Position numbers and translations under genes: made by a program. A DNA stretch of 64,000 nucleotides from Phallus indusiatus (taxonomy: Eukaryota; Basidiomycota; Agaricomycetes; Phallales; Phallaceae). Below the pieces are notes generated by a model. It made no database searches. It was not told the origin of the DNA and worked only from the letters and a program-made list of their open reading frames with translations. The stretch covers positions 496,001 through 560,000 of the forward strand of contig JAQFWX010000006.1 in the NCBI GenBank assembly GCA_027605045.1, written 5' to 3'. Below, in pieces: positions 36,501 to 49,400 of the stretch; within the stretch, counting starts at the first letter, position 1, and each line of letters opens with the position of its first letter.

Positions 36501-39100
36501 GATGACAGAGAGCACGCCGCACCTTTACCTTTCTGCTCTTCCCTTTACTCCCACCGATTCGTTTGTGTCCAGACAATACCTTTCAAGCTATCCTCGACTG
36601 TTCACGTTTGATATCGGCCAACCCGTCAGTTATACGCACAAAAACGGTATCACGCAAAGGCATGGTTCAGCCGGAACTCCTGTTACGCTTGCGTTTTCTC
36701 CGAAAGGCAGATATATCGCAAGTGGATCAGACAGAGGTGATTTTTGGGTATGGGACTATTTAACAGGGGACCGACTTGTGACAAAGATTCGTTCTGAATA
36801 TGTGAATCATCGACATCGTCTGTTCGATGACTGGCGTGGAGTCTCCGACATCGTGTTTTCCCCTGATGGAGAATTGATTTACTGCTGTTTTTACGGCGGT
36901 GATATCCTGGTATGGAATATGATAACAAAGGTGCCCAGTATAGAGAAGTATAAGGAGGCCGGTGTGGAGTGTCATTTTTGTACGATCTCTTCGGATGGGT
37001 GCTTTATAATCTGGTGCACAAACAAGGACACACACGTATTCGACAGAAAAAGTCATCGAATCGCCAAAACCTTTCATAAGGCGCACTTTATTTTTACATC
37101 CGCTGCCATTTCGCCTAACGGAGACTGGATTGCGCTTTATCGGGACCCCAAAGATGACCGCTATCTTCGTGAACCCTTTATGAGTGATATGGATTCACAA
37201 CATTCACTGGGAGATCGCGATGAATGGCAAACCGGGGATGTGCACATATGGAGCACTCGGAACCATGACACACTGGATGTTATGTCCCGCTGTGATGAAG
37301 GGGACCTGGCACTGACCGACAACTACATTGCCTTTCAAAGCACTCGTGGATCAATAGAGATCAGGGATTTACAGAAAAACACTAAAGTCACAAAGATTAT
37401 ATGTGAGACGTGGACCCCGAGCTTTCACTTTTCCCCTGATGATCAATATCTCCTTTCTACCTCCATCAGCGTGTATTCGATTTGGAATGTGTCTACAGGA
37501 GAATTAATCAGCCAATGCCATATAGACGACAGGATATTCTGCATGGGGTTTTCACATGATTCCCAATCAATTGCATTGCGCACACCTGATGGTGCAATCC
37601 ATGTTCGACAATGGGATAAATCTGCAGAGACCAGTCATCCGCGTGGCCCGGATATTCAAGGAATTCACGAAATTTGGCTACGGGGCGCATATCTCATCCT
37701 CAAGTATTGGAACACCTTCTACAGAGATCACCTCCAAATCTCGGATATTGCGACAAATATGATTGTTTTCGACGTCGAACTCAGTGAATTCAATAGACTT
37801 GTCAGTGTTTCTTCTGATGAGAAGAATGTGCGTGTGGCATACGTCAATGCCAAGAGTGGACTCTGTCTCTGGGATGAAAATGAGATCGTTGTAAGCGGAT
37901 CAGACTATGTATTTTCCGCACATTTGTGGTTGGACAAATATCTTATTTTTACCGGACGCAAGACTGTCAAGATATGGGATATTCGCACCAGTGAGTAGAT
38001 TCATGTTCTAATTAGCACTTTATGTATATCAAATAGTTGAACTATTATTTCAGATCAAATAAAATCCGAGGTCCCTTCAAGTTGTCGGAAATTCTTAACT
38101 AATGCACTTATTTTTGTGCGAGATACCCAATTCGCTATTGTAAGAGGAAGTGAAGGGGAAGTTTGGGAATGCGAATCAGGCGACAAAGTTGCGCAACTCA
38201 CGTTCGATACAATGTTCCTCCATAACATGACAGTGGCGTGTTCAGCCAGCGGGGAATACATCATATGTATGTCGGAGGAAAATGTCAACATCCTAGATGC
38301 ATCAACAGGAGCAAGGGTGGCCTCGATTCAATCCTCACGCCACGATACTGCAAGACGGCTATCACCCAATGGGAAGTATTTGACATGGACACACAACGAT
38401 GAAGTGATACTGCTCGACACGGACACTCAGGCTGGAGTATCGCTCAAAGAACCGTCGTTGCGTCAGCCCATCGAAAAGTTGTGGTTTTCAAATGATGTAA
38501 ATTTTATGATAACGGCATCGAATGCCGATATTGACAAAAAGACCGGGCTTTTAAACATCTGGGACATGCGATCCAAAAACACGATTATCAAGTCAATTCG
38601 GTACCCGTTCAACCCGGAGAATATAGAGAACCTAGTTCTGAGTAACAGATATCTCGCGGATTCAATTAGAAATTCTTCCCGGTGTTCTGTCTGGGACTTG
38701 GATACGTATGAGACCATGTCTACTCTGTACAGTGCTCCTCCAGTCACTGGCTCGGACGCCTCGGATGGTTCCGGCACTGAAGGGTGAGCTTAGTATTACA
38801 TATATTCAATTTGGTTCGCTTTAAAAAACACTCAGAACACCGGTCTCGAACAAGACGGAGATATTGGATTACGCATTAATGGCCTGGAATAAAGCTTCGC
38901 TTCCTGCTTTCGCTCAGATCGATAATGGATGGGTTTTGGGCTTGCAAGGCGAACTTTTGTTTTGGGTTCCAGAAAATAAAAGAAAGCACTTCTGGTTTCC
39001 GTGCATGATGCATATACCCCATCCAAACATCACAAAACTAAATTTTACAAATTTTGTACACGGTTCCAATTGGGCGAAATGTAGGTCAAGAAATGATTAA
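33517..39100 (+). CDS. NLR4: C2-like/helical/NACHT/WD40 receptor, complete, chimeric
   Basis: Inferred exons are 33517-33550, 33616-33760, 33812-33939, 33991-34229, 34284-34334, 34397-34610, 34672-34827, 34889-36381, 36433-37990, 38054-38783 and 38836-39100. They total 5013 nt (1670 aa) and all phases close. The C2-like domain starts DLCLLNPPSK, and the helical region follows. The NACHT has Walker A GQAGTGKS near 35040 and Walker B VVIVVDALDESG near 35330. The WD40-like blades end in the LFWVP/FVHG signature. From the upstream flank to about 36150 it is nearly identical to NLR3. From about 36200 onward it matches NLR1, including intron 37991-38053, the final 223-residue block and the 3' flank. 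This is a recombination chimera that preserved the reading frame. Two solo LTRs in its promoter region may alter expression. Confidence 0.9.
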
Positions 39101-42100
39101 TGTGGCAGAACTTTGAACATATGTTATTCGTATAAAGGTGTACACAGACGGGTATGATTTATACTACTGAGAACGATTGTAATTTACTTCCCACATTTTT
39201 GTGCCGGATATATATGTCAAGTTGGAGAAGTATATTATATATTATTTGACTTTGAAGTCGTTTTCGAATAGCTTGTCAGAGAGTGCGGAATTATATATAT
39301 GAATTGAGGATACCTAATTTGAACGAGAATTCAAAAATTCTGCCGATGTCTCCCATTCGCCGCCGGTTGAGCGCGCTATCAGCGTATGGCAGCTGTCAAA
39401 GCATCAGTATCCACGAGAGTCTTCATGGATGTTATGACTGTATGTGCTATGTAGTAATCGAGGATAATTGAATTTATCACTTGGGCCTAGTCATCGATCT
39501 GTGGTCGAACTGCGATTAGAAGAGCACGTAAACATTGATACCAATATCAAATGAACAGGCCTAGAACACCGACTATATACGTATTGGCAACCCATTACTG
39601 AGCCGCGAAGGAATGTATCCTTTATCAGAAGGCGTCAGGAGAAATTGAGGTCGCCTTACATATGTCATAAATACCCAACGCGGTTTATAGGTGTATTCGT
39701 CCCTGATGAATTTCGATGGAATTGAGAAAATCTGTATATTCGTCTTGCTTTGGTTCATTTGATGAGACAAGCGAAGCGATGTACAAAAGTTTTGGTGTCT
39801 TGATCAAAAGCCCACGTTATACTGGTTTCACCAATGGAGTAGACATGTTGACCATAATACGAGGGTAAGCTACAGTGGCATCATGTCGGTATTGATGCGA
39901 AGAGGTTCGTTTCTCGCAATTATGACATCAGCCACTTATAGAAGTGAGAGTATACGGCGTTGTCCGAAGGTACCGGCCAATGCCGTCCTCACCATCGGTA
40001 CCATTATTAATAGCCCATAAACAGTCTTCACCCAAATCTATATTCTGGTTTAAATCTAATGGCTGTATTCATGTAGTGACATCTACAGTGAGGAAAGTAT
40101 TGATTCTAGTAGCTAAAGTCACAGAGCCAGGATGGCTTGAAGTGAGAGAAGCGTACGAGCGACAGGAGGATTTGGATGCCGGACGGGTGTGATACTGCCT
40201 TCTTCGACCAAAATGCGACCATCCATTTCCATGACGTCAGCAGAACATTAGCTCTGTATAACGTTGATGTCCGTCGCAAGTTCGGTTGATCGCCTTCGAG
40301 GGTACCACGTATCTCATGGTATAGTCATTTGTTGTCGGTTCGAATGCTGACCAGCATTGAAGAGACGGTTTGCGCATATGCATGTTTTGCTGTACAGCGA
40401 GAAACCTTTAACAACACATAGATGAATAAACTTCCAAGGAAGGGTAAACACTAAAAAGGACAAACCCGCGGTATACTGCTGTGCTTGAATCCTTGAAGAC
40501 ACGGATGTGCACAAATCAGTAAGGAAGCGTGTACACTGAGTGCATCTCTCTTATAATGCGTCTGGTGACGAATGTCTAGCTCTCGTTGCGTCTTTAGTAA
40601 ATCAAAGGGTAGCCTTTTTTGTTTGGAAATTACAAAAACCTGTTAGTGGTACGGCAGGGGGCAGTACAATGAACGCGTCTTCAGGCGGTCTCAGCTAAAC
40701 TGTTTGTGACCCCAGCGAATGAAGGGGGATGGAAATTAGTGCTAGGAGTAACTGAGCTTCTATGAAAGGTAGAAAACAGTGTATACATACGAACAGATAC
40801 ATACATTGGCAATCCATCATGATACGTCGACACTTGGCAAAAGAGGAGAGAGCGCTTTTCTTTCAGCGGAAGGCGTTGGACAGTGAGATATCTAAAGCGT
40901 TGAGCAATTGAGGATTGTCCCTTCGAGTATGGGTACATTCGTTCCTGACCAGGTCTATGTCAATGAAAGAAGTTTGGGGATGATCCGCGGATTCCAGTTG
41001 CTTCGGTTGATCGAGGCAAAATAGGCCCTGTTTTCTTCATTTCAATACCATGTTGCACTGACCTCTTGACGTAGGCACGCTAACTAAGGAGCATTTAGAG
41101 CGAGGTCGAAATTTTGTGATCAATGCAAAGAGGAAAACGATTTCTCGAATTCCTTGTCGCGAAATGTCAGAGCATGAGACCGTCTTCACCAGGCATCATT
41201 GGCAATTCATTTTGAAGCTCGTATTCATCAGTTTTGTATTTAGAAGAAGAGTGACGCATGTAATGATAGTGCACGATGACAACCACGACCAGGAAGGGGT
41301 CGACCTCGATGCGGGGCAAAACAATGGGTGAAGATGATAAACGAGGAAAAACGCGCGTTTCTACCGATTCCGTTGATCTTGAGATCATAAACATTCTTTC
41401 AGTTTCGTGGTCTGACAGAGAACACTGTCCAAACAGCCAGTATTGAATGAGAATGGGATTCGGATCCGGGGTCAATATGAGTTGCACGGCGGGACCTAAG
41501 GGGGTGGTTGTGTTTTCTTCGGTGCAATGGCGGACGAAGTCTATATGAAAAAGCATAAAAGTGAGTTTTTTAATATATCGTTGTGCATTTGAATGCGCGA
41601 CCAGCTCAAGAAAAGGACGCACCAAACTGAGTGAACGAACACACGCTACTCTCGTCTCATATGTTCGTGACTGGCTTACATGGCTTGAATACTGCGTATT
41701 ACAGTACAGAAGACCTCTTTGACCAAGAATAGCAAATACACTGTAATGATAAGCTGGTTCCTGAAGGCAATTGTACTACCGATGCCAGTCCACCGTCTCG
41801 AGATAGTATGGGCTCATCCGACATCAGGATCATCTACACAATCCCTGTCATTTCAGATTAGTACTGAGTGCGGTCAAAAGTTAATACACAAACACCAAAA
41901 AAAGCCTAGTTAATGGTTCAAAACGTTTGGTCGCGAGTTAGCTTGAGTGTCTCCGGTTGTGAGCGTGAGTCGCGATTATAGTGACATGACTCAAGTGAGC
42001 GGTTTAGATTCCCAGTCAATGGCCGGAACCTTTTAATGACTCTATTTAGCACCTACGACGTTATATTTACGGGACGTTGAGAGCCACAATGTTACTATGC

Positions 42101-42324
42101 GGAGGCAACGCTCGTATGTCGCCATTCTATGAACACTAAAGCTTAATGATGCCATCTCGTTCGATGGCTTTTGTATAATTGGAAACGACATATAACACTA
42201 TATTATTGCGCAAAGCTGGGTAGTAACCGGAACAACTGAGCTCATTATTACTATCGTCACTAAGCGGTTCAACACGTCCTATTGACAGCTCTGAAATGTT
42301 TTAGTTCTAAGATTCAGAATGATT
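39101..42324. other. Spacer 5: duplicate of spacer 1, no intact gene
   Basis: Positions about 39101-41600 match 5095-7500 in order and orientation. The minus-strand frame at 41167-41625 (152 codons) carries a DPFLVVVVIVHYHYMRHSSSK-like segment matching the decayed frame at 6908-7270. Near 42045 the block CTATTTAGCACCTACGA resembles the region about 215 bp upstream of the NLR2 start. Here it is followed by the tail of F-box 2 instead of an NLR, which suggests a lost gene copy. Positions 42200-42325 match 28160-28320. Confidence 0.5.
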
Positions 42325-43862
42325 TCATGACAATTGAAAAAAAAAACGTACTTCGAAAAAAAATTGTGGCTGTAATTCATCAAAATCGTCCGTCGAGTGA
42401 ACAGCATACCATCCTTTTTCAGGGCTCCAAAACCAACGATGAAAGTTGAGAATTTGTATGTCCTCTATGGTTGGATGACCCCGCCATTCGGGGTTGTGAG
42501 CCAATCCAATCGGGCAATAAGTCGTCAGGCGGGCAAAATCACCGTATCCTTTTCCAGAGGCAACCATCCGGCAGCTTCTCAAATGCTTGAAGAAAGGCAA
42601 AGCAGATAGTACTGCTTCGGATAACGCCTAAAAGTAAGGTATGACTAAAAGGAACCAATATACACCAAGAGAAGAGAAATAAAAAAGCGAACCTGGTATC
42701 CATTTAAATATCCCTCCGTTTTTATGATTATGAGAGTAGTTGCATTAGGAAACACATGGGCTAAATGAAGAAGTTCTTTTTCCGGGTTGTTCAGCGTACC
42801 GTTATAGGTTACGTGCTTTATGGCTGGCGAAACGACCCTGTACTCCTTTCGTAGCTTCCCATTTATGAAAGAGGTAATATAGATTGTTTCAACGGCAAGC
42901 CCAGGGACCATTTTATTGGCGATATGCGAAGGTGCCGACAATGCCAGATTATGTACCGTAGTGTCCAAACGAATAAAAGGTGTTTCAATGGCAATGTCGC
43001 CGTTGATACGTAACTCACGCAAATTAGGTGTCAAGCTTAGGAAACTGTGAATACATTCAAAGTTTTCCTGATTGTCCGGCGCACCATAATCGCGATTGAA
43101 CATTACTGAGAGTTTTTGCAAACGAGGAAGAGTTGTCGGTAACCCCTTCTCAGCACGAAGCCGACAGAGTATACTGGAGGGGAGAAACAAAACTGTGAGT
43201 TGACCTATTATGGAGATGAGAAGTTCCACGATTTCGCTTTCGGGTCCATACGCATATCGGGTATCAACCTGAAAAACACGTAATGAAGGGGAAACTACGG
43301 CAACTTTAGGTGTTGAGATAGAAGGTATTATGTCGTAGCGATTGATATTGAGAGACCGGAGGCTGGGTACACAGAGTAAGCGGCATAAGAATTCCGGTGT
43401 AAACGAGCTATCACGGATTTGGAGATGGAAAAGTCTTGGTAAACTAAAAATGAAAGTGACGAGTTCTCGGCATGCATCGTTCCTTAATTCGATTAACCCG
43501 GTGGGAGGGTCATCCGGTATGTCATCGTCAGGAAGAGAGATCCACCAGTCAACTAAAATCAACTGACGCACAGCATTGAGTACGTGAGGTAGGTCGATGA
43601 TGTCTTGAATGCGTCGAATGACTCCCTCCAAAATATCGTAGGCTGTGGATCCGGCGTCCAAGTCCGGCTTGGAACTCGACAGACGTATTTTGTCAAATAG
43701 AACCGGTGAGGCAATACCGCGAAGAACCTTGTTAACCGATGCCAGAGACAGTATGGCAGATCTGCCGTTGGTTTCTTTCATGTTTTGGAAGACATGCAGC
43801 CAGATTTCAGCGGGAAAGCTGGGAAGGCGTTTTGGATTGTTTTTTCCTCCTCGTCGTGGCAT
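42325..43862 (-). CDS. F-box protein 2, apparently intact
   Basis: The start is taken at ATG 43862 (MPRRGGKNN). The open frame extends 8 codons upstream but has no ATG there, and the paralogue starts at the equivalent ATG. Inferred exons are 42693-43862 and 42325-42627, joined in phase 0, giving about 490 aa. An F-box (FPAEIWLHVFQ through SVNKVLRGIASPVLF) lies near the N-terminus. Leucine-rich segments follow, such as LRVFQVDTRYAYGPESEIVELL, and a C-terminal block with FHRWFWSPEKGWYAV ends the protein. By family it would be an SCF ubiquitin-ligase substrate adaptor; the target is unknown. It faces the NLRs from the opposite strand and was duplicated together with surrounding spacer DNA. It lacks the one-base deletion of F-box 1. 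Confidence 0.82.
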
Positions 43863-46438
43863 CAAAAAGGCGGACTCTGGAGGCACGTTATGTCACAATC
43901 GCGTCGCGATATGCGTTACGCGTTACGCGTGTTAGATGCCCCAAATTCTTTCATAGGAAGGAAAGGGCATTCAATGGCATTCCGTAAACTTCATTCTCAT
44001 TAAGTGAAATTCTAGTTACATCTGCTTATGTTCAAATCATCTTAAAAGATCCGATGCAACTTTGCTGCATCGCATTACTATCGTTACGCTGTCACAGGTA
44101 TGCACCGTAGCACCAAGAATGAGAACGAGGTAGAAACACATTATGTTGGTCAGCAAAAAAAGATTCTGTTCTTAAAAGTTACAACATCAACCTCCGACAA
44201 AGTGGGATCATAAGGCCTTGTCCAAAGGTTTGGGCCAGTATCATCTTCATTACCGGGCATCAATAGCCCGTGATAAGTCACCCCAGCAGAGCCCTCAACC
44301 AAATGTACGTTAACCTAGTGACAGCACGCAGTCCGAGGTGAAGCTCCATGGTATAGTCGTCCATCATCGGTCCGAATGCTGATGTACCGACTCCTGAGGC
44401 CGGAAGGTCTGAAGCGCTTTGCGCATATCTATGTACGCGGGTGTTCTTCTGTACAGCGACAGAGAAACGCCTTTGATCCGCCAAATACAGATAAGTATTT
44501 ATAAGGCGAATAAATAAATAAAAAAGAACAGACCTATGATACAGCGCCGTTGTCGGATATGTTACTAGTTCAGTAACAAGTATGAGCCCGGATCAGTAAG
44601 ATGCACGTCTGACGCTCTCATATGACGTGTTTGGAGAGATGAATTTTGAATCACGGTGCAATCTAAGGAGAATGTTTGATAGAGCTGAAGTTCATCCTCA
44701 ATAAAAAAGGATCGAAATGGCGCAAGGCGAACTGGTCAAAGGGACAGCACAGTGCAGGCACACGCGTTAGCTAAATTGGTTGTGACTGAACAGGAAGGTG
44801 ATTTTGAAACTTGAGTGCATCACTTGAGCCTGGCCAGTATCATGGTACGCCTGAGGAACGCATCAAGTTTTTTTAAACGGTGGAAGACCGTGGGTACGTA
44901 CCGGAGATATTGGACTATATATGTATCGAAAATCCATCTGAATCCATCTATACTGGGCGAAATCAAAGAAACAAACACTAGTTCTTTCATTCGGAAGATG
45001 TTGGATGATATGGGGTATCCGAAGACTTGGGTAGCTGAGGACTGTCTTCTCGGACACGGGTGCATTCGTTCCTGACTAGAAAGTGCTGTGTGTACGAAAG
45101 CCTTGCTTCGGTTTGACCTTCGGGGTATCTTGCGAGGCAATGTAAGCCTTGGCTTTTTCAGAGTCGACGTGACATTGACGAGTCGGGTACGCTGACTGAA
45201 GGGTACAGGTTCGGGCCAGGATGGAATAATACATCAAAATCCGAACGAACTCAAAGAGAAAAATGAGCCCATTCCTTGGAACTACCTGTTGCGAGATGTG
45301 AGAGCGTGCGGCCGTCAAGGATACCGACCAATAGTTCCGTCGCCGGGTATCATTGGAGAGCTACCACGCAGAATATTCAATGAAGTCTACATTAAGTAGT
45401 TCGAAGCAGATGGATGGGATGGTATGTAGCTGAAAGGGCCGAATTCAGCTTGGGGCAGAACGGAGTTGACAAGTGAGAAGAAACGCAAACTGGGTGCTTT
45501 GACTAATCCTATCAACGTTGAGACCACGCGGACATCCAATCCCCTTCGTTCGTTAGGTGAAATCATACTGATAACACCATCAAAATAGTGGTCAGCCGAA
45601 AACGAGAACGGCCAAATTTTTGAGATGCATTGGCAAGGTGGTTTTATGTGCTCTTCGTTACGACGACATGAAAAAATCCAGTATAACGATAAGTGCAAAG
45701 AAGCAAACCTGTCATATACCGATATTCTTTTAAGTATGTGGCTGTATGTGACTAGTCCAAAAGAAAAAGAAAAAAATATGCATCCGATTGGGCAAAGCGC
45801 ATGCGAAAAGGGGCCGGCCGAATCGACTCAGAAAGCTTGAATTTCTTGTGACTCATTGTGACTATGCCGAATTAGGTTCAACAGCTGCCTTTTGGTTGCC
45901 ACTTGGCGAGATTCTATCATTCATACCCTTTCATACCTTAGTATCCGAATCTTATTCAATGCTCGGAGATTTTTCATAACGATTCCGGGATTCTCAAAAC
46001 CCGGTCCAGAGCGTTGACACTGGTCTGTAGCTGGTTCGTCATTTTATGATGATTTTCGGTTTCCTTTAAAGCCATTTTTTTATATATCAGTCAACCACAG
46101 ATGTTATTTGGCACCTCTCGTGTTAGAGAGTTTGTGGGGCACTGAAGGTCTAGGTTTTCACTAAACGCGTAAAGAAATACAATACATGCCCATCAAAAAC
46201 ACAGCGTTAGCTCCAGGCAATGTTAAATTTATAAATGGTGGGAAAAAAGGAAAGCAAACGAAGCAATGGGTGCGAACGGGAAATAAAGTTTAATACATTG
46301 ATATCGGGACTTCTGGTTGAAGGCGCTCTCGAACGCAACTTCCGCCTTCAAAAACCTTGATCATAACACTCTGTGCTTAACCCCCCATCCTTCTCTAACG
46401 TATCCTGCTCATTACAAGTGTAAAAAAATATCTTAAAC
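43863..46438. other. Spacer 6: decayed spacer unit upstream of NLR5
   Basis: About 2.6 kb. The minus strand at 44278-45700 carries fragments resembling those in the other spacers. Examples are a GPMMDDYTMELHLG-like segment at about 44350 and a 103-codon frame at 45387-45698. They are interrupted by frameshifts and stops. I see no intact gene. The last 350 bp before 46439 are the putative NLR5 promoter and contain GGCACCTCTCGTG near 46110, loosely like the block upstream of NLR2. Confidence 0.45.
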
Positions 46439-49400
46439 ATGGTCTTTTCGACGGGTGGCATAAAAATATCAGGTAGCTTCAAAGCCTCTCATTCAAGTCT
46501 CGGCATATCTCACCTGGTATTTTTTTTGAATAAAGATCTTCGCTTGATTAATCTACCACCATCATGGAAAACCAATTTCAAGTTTCAAATAGTTATTAAA
46601 TGCGACAGTGAAACGAGAACGAGCACAAAAGGTGCATTTAGGAAAAGTGATCCCTGTGTAATCTGGAATGAATCTATCGTCTTGTATGTTGGGAATCGCA
46701 GTCATTTCGATGTTCCCTTACATTGCAGTGTAGTGAGGGTGAATTTTCCGACAACACTCTCTTAGTTTTTATGGTTGTTCGGATTCACCGATTTTTCCCG
46801 ATTTCCCCGAATAACACAATTGGCTCATGCGAATGCCACACCACTGAGCTCCTCAAGGCGCAAAGTAACCTTGGTAAAACATGTTGTTTAAAACATTGCC
46901 ATCCGTCTAGCACTCACCTTATTTCAGGTTTTTGTACATTAGACATTGCAGGGAAATGTCAATTAACATTTAAGATTAAAAAATCATCTGACGTCGTTTT
47001 GGACGTGGTAAAAGACGCATCGGCCGCGTTGGTAAATATGCCGGATCATGCTGTCCTGGCCAAGGCTGCCACCGCTACCTCCACTGCGGTACAAATTTAC
47101 GGAAATAACGAGAAGACCTGGTTATCGTTTATCGATAAATTTCAGGTCTTTATGGGAGTAATAGATGATATTTCCGAGGTAACGCTGCTAACCAGAATTT
47201 TTTTTATCTTTCTCACAAAGTTTTCTAGATAAACCCATATGTGAAGATGGCGTGGAGTATTCTGTCCGTCATTCCAAAGGTAGGGGCATACTGTGTTGTT
47301 CTCAAATTTGACATGATCACTTACATATTTTGGTCTCATAAGACTATTATAAAGCAAAAAAACCGCAACGACCAAGTAGAACAGTTATGCGAGAAACTGA
47401 AGGATATTTATGACTACATTACGGATACGAAACGGCTTCAAGAGCTTACAAAGACCCAGTCCAAGACACTTTGCGTGCTCGTTCAGCAAACGATTGAATG
47501 CGCATATTTCATACGGGAGTACAGTATGAAAAACATAGGTTGCGCTCACATCAAAATCATGCTTTTAATCAAGTCTGAATTTTGATTCTAGTCAAAACGA
47601 TAGCTAAGGGAATAAGCGGGAGTATAGACGACAAGATACAAGCTTTCAACAACAAATTCGATCACCTTAAAAATGTTATGACGGACTCGGTCAATCTCGA
47701 AACAAGCATTGTAACACTTCGTATGTCTGAGAAAATCAATGAACACTGTACGTGGATCTTCGAGACTACAATACTATTGCTGATCATTCATGATCCCATT
47801 TCTCAAGTTGATTTCACGCTGCTGCAAGAAATGCCTTATGATCCTGACGCTGGGTTTTACCCTAATAAACAATGTTTGCCTGGAACCCGTCAGACGTTGA
47901 TCGATGAAATACTAGAATGGATCAACAATGACAAGTCACCTCAGATTCTTGTTCTGAGTGGACAAGCAGGAGCAGGGAAATCGGCGGTGGCGCATACCAT
48001 TGCCGGGATGTTCCAAAAACAAAACCGACTCGGATCTATGTTTTGTTTTAATAGAAGCTACGCGGACCGACGCAATTATCTTTTCAGTACCATATCCCGC
48101 GACTTAGCCGACGGCGACACCCTATGGAGAAAAGAATTAGTGAATGTTATCCACAACAACTCTGCGGTTCGGAGAAAGAAGGATGTCGAAACGCAATTTG
48201 ACGAACTCATTGTCAAGCCTTCGAAACACGTGACAACTACTGGACCTGTAGTTATCGTTGTAGACGCGTTGGATGAAAGCGGAGAACGTCATGAACGTAA
48301 AGAGATCTTGGAATTCCTCCTCGGCAGATGGTCCGAGTTTCCGAAGAATTATCGGCTTCTTGTCACCACTCGTCCGGAACAAGACATCGAAACTCAATGT
48401 AAAAAGTTCAATACTCCTTGTAAACGGATGGATGATATTGACGGGGAGGAAACACGTCGTGATATTCGAGTCTATGTGTCGAACTGTCTCAAATCGATAT
48501 CGTCGGAACTAGACGACATAGACAGAAATTGGCGTGATATACTAGCCAACCGTGCCGAAAATCTTTTCCAGTGGGCTGCGACAGTTTGCGGGTTTATTGA
48601 CACCGCTGTTACACTTCCGGAACTCATAACGGAGAATTGGAAAACTTGCATCTCAAAATCATCCTCGTCATTATATGGACTATATCATCAGATTATACTG
48701 CGTCAACCGGAATCCCAGTACCTTAGTTTCAAACAAAAATTCAAGACGGTCGTAGGCGCGATTGTAACTGCGCGGGAACCTCTGTCGATGAACACACTAC
48801 AAAATATCTTGGTTGATATCAATATCCGAGAAATACTCCTCCCCTTCAGTTCATTCTTCTCTGGTGTTTGCGACCCATCTGAGTCTACACCGGTACAACC
48901 TATTCACACTTCATTATTCGACTTTTTCGCAGCCGAAACAATTGCGGAAAAACCGAATGACTACTACATCGATGTTTCAGACCGAAGCCGGATGACACTC
49001 GCGTGTCTCAAATTGATGAACCAAATGCTTTGTTTTAATATCTGTAAGCTCGAGACATCACACATGCGCAACCAAGAAGTGCCCAATATCGATTCACGTG
49101 TTGAGGAATCCATCCCGTTGCACTTGTCATATTCGTGTCGTTTTTGGAGTTTTCATCTCCAGTCATCAGCTCATAGCAAGGAACTGGTGTGTGAAATCCG
49201 GGAATTGATGGACGATAAACTGCTGTATTATTTCGAGGCGCTCAGTTTGTTAAAAATGATTGATCGAGGCTGCGTGGCGATGCGAGAAATAATGAATTGG
49301 TGCAAAGTGAGTATTTTTTTGCTTGTCGCCTGTTCTATGCTGAACGAGGTGGTAGGATGAAGACGGCACTTTGGCTGTGGATGCTATGGATATATGGGAG

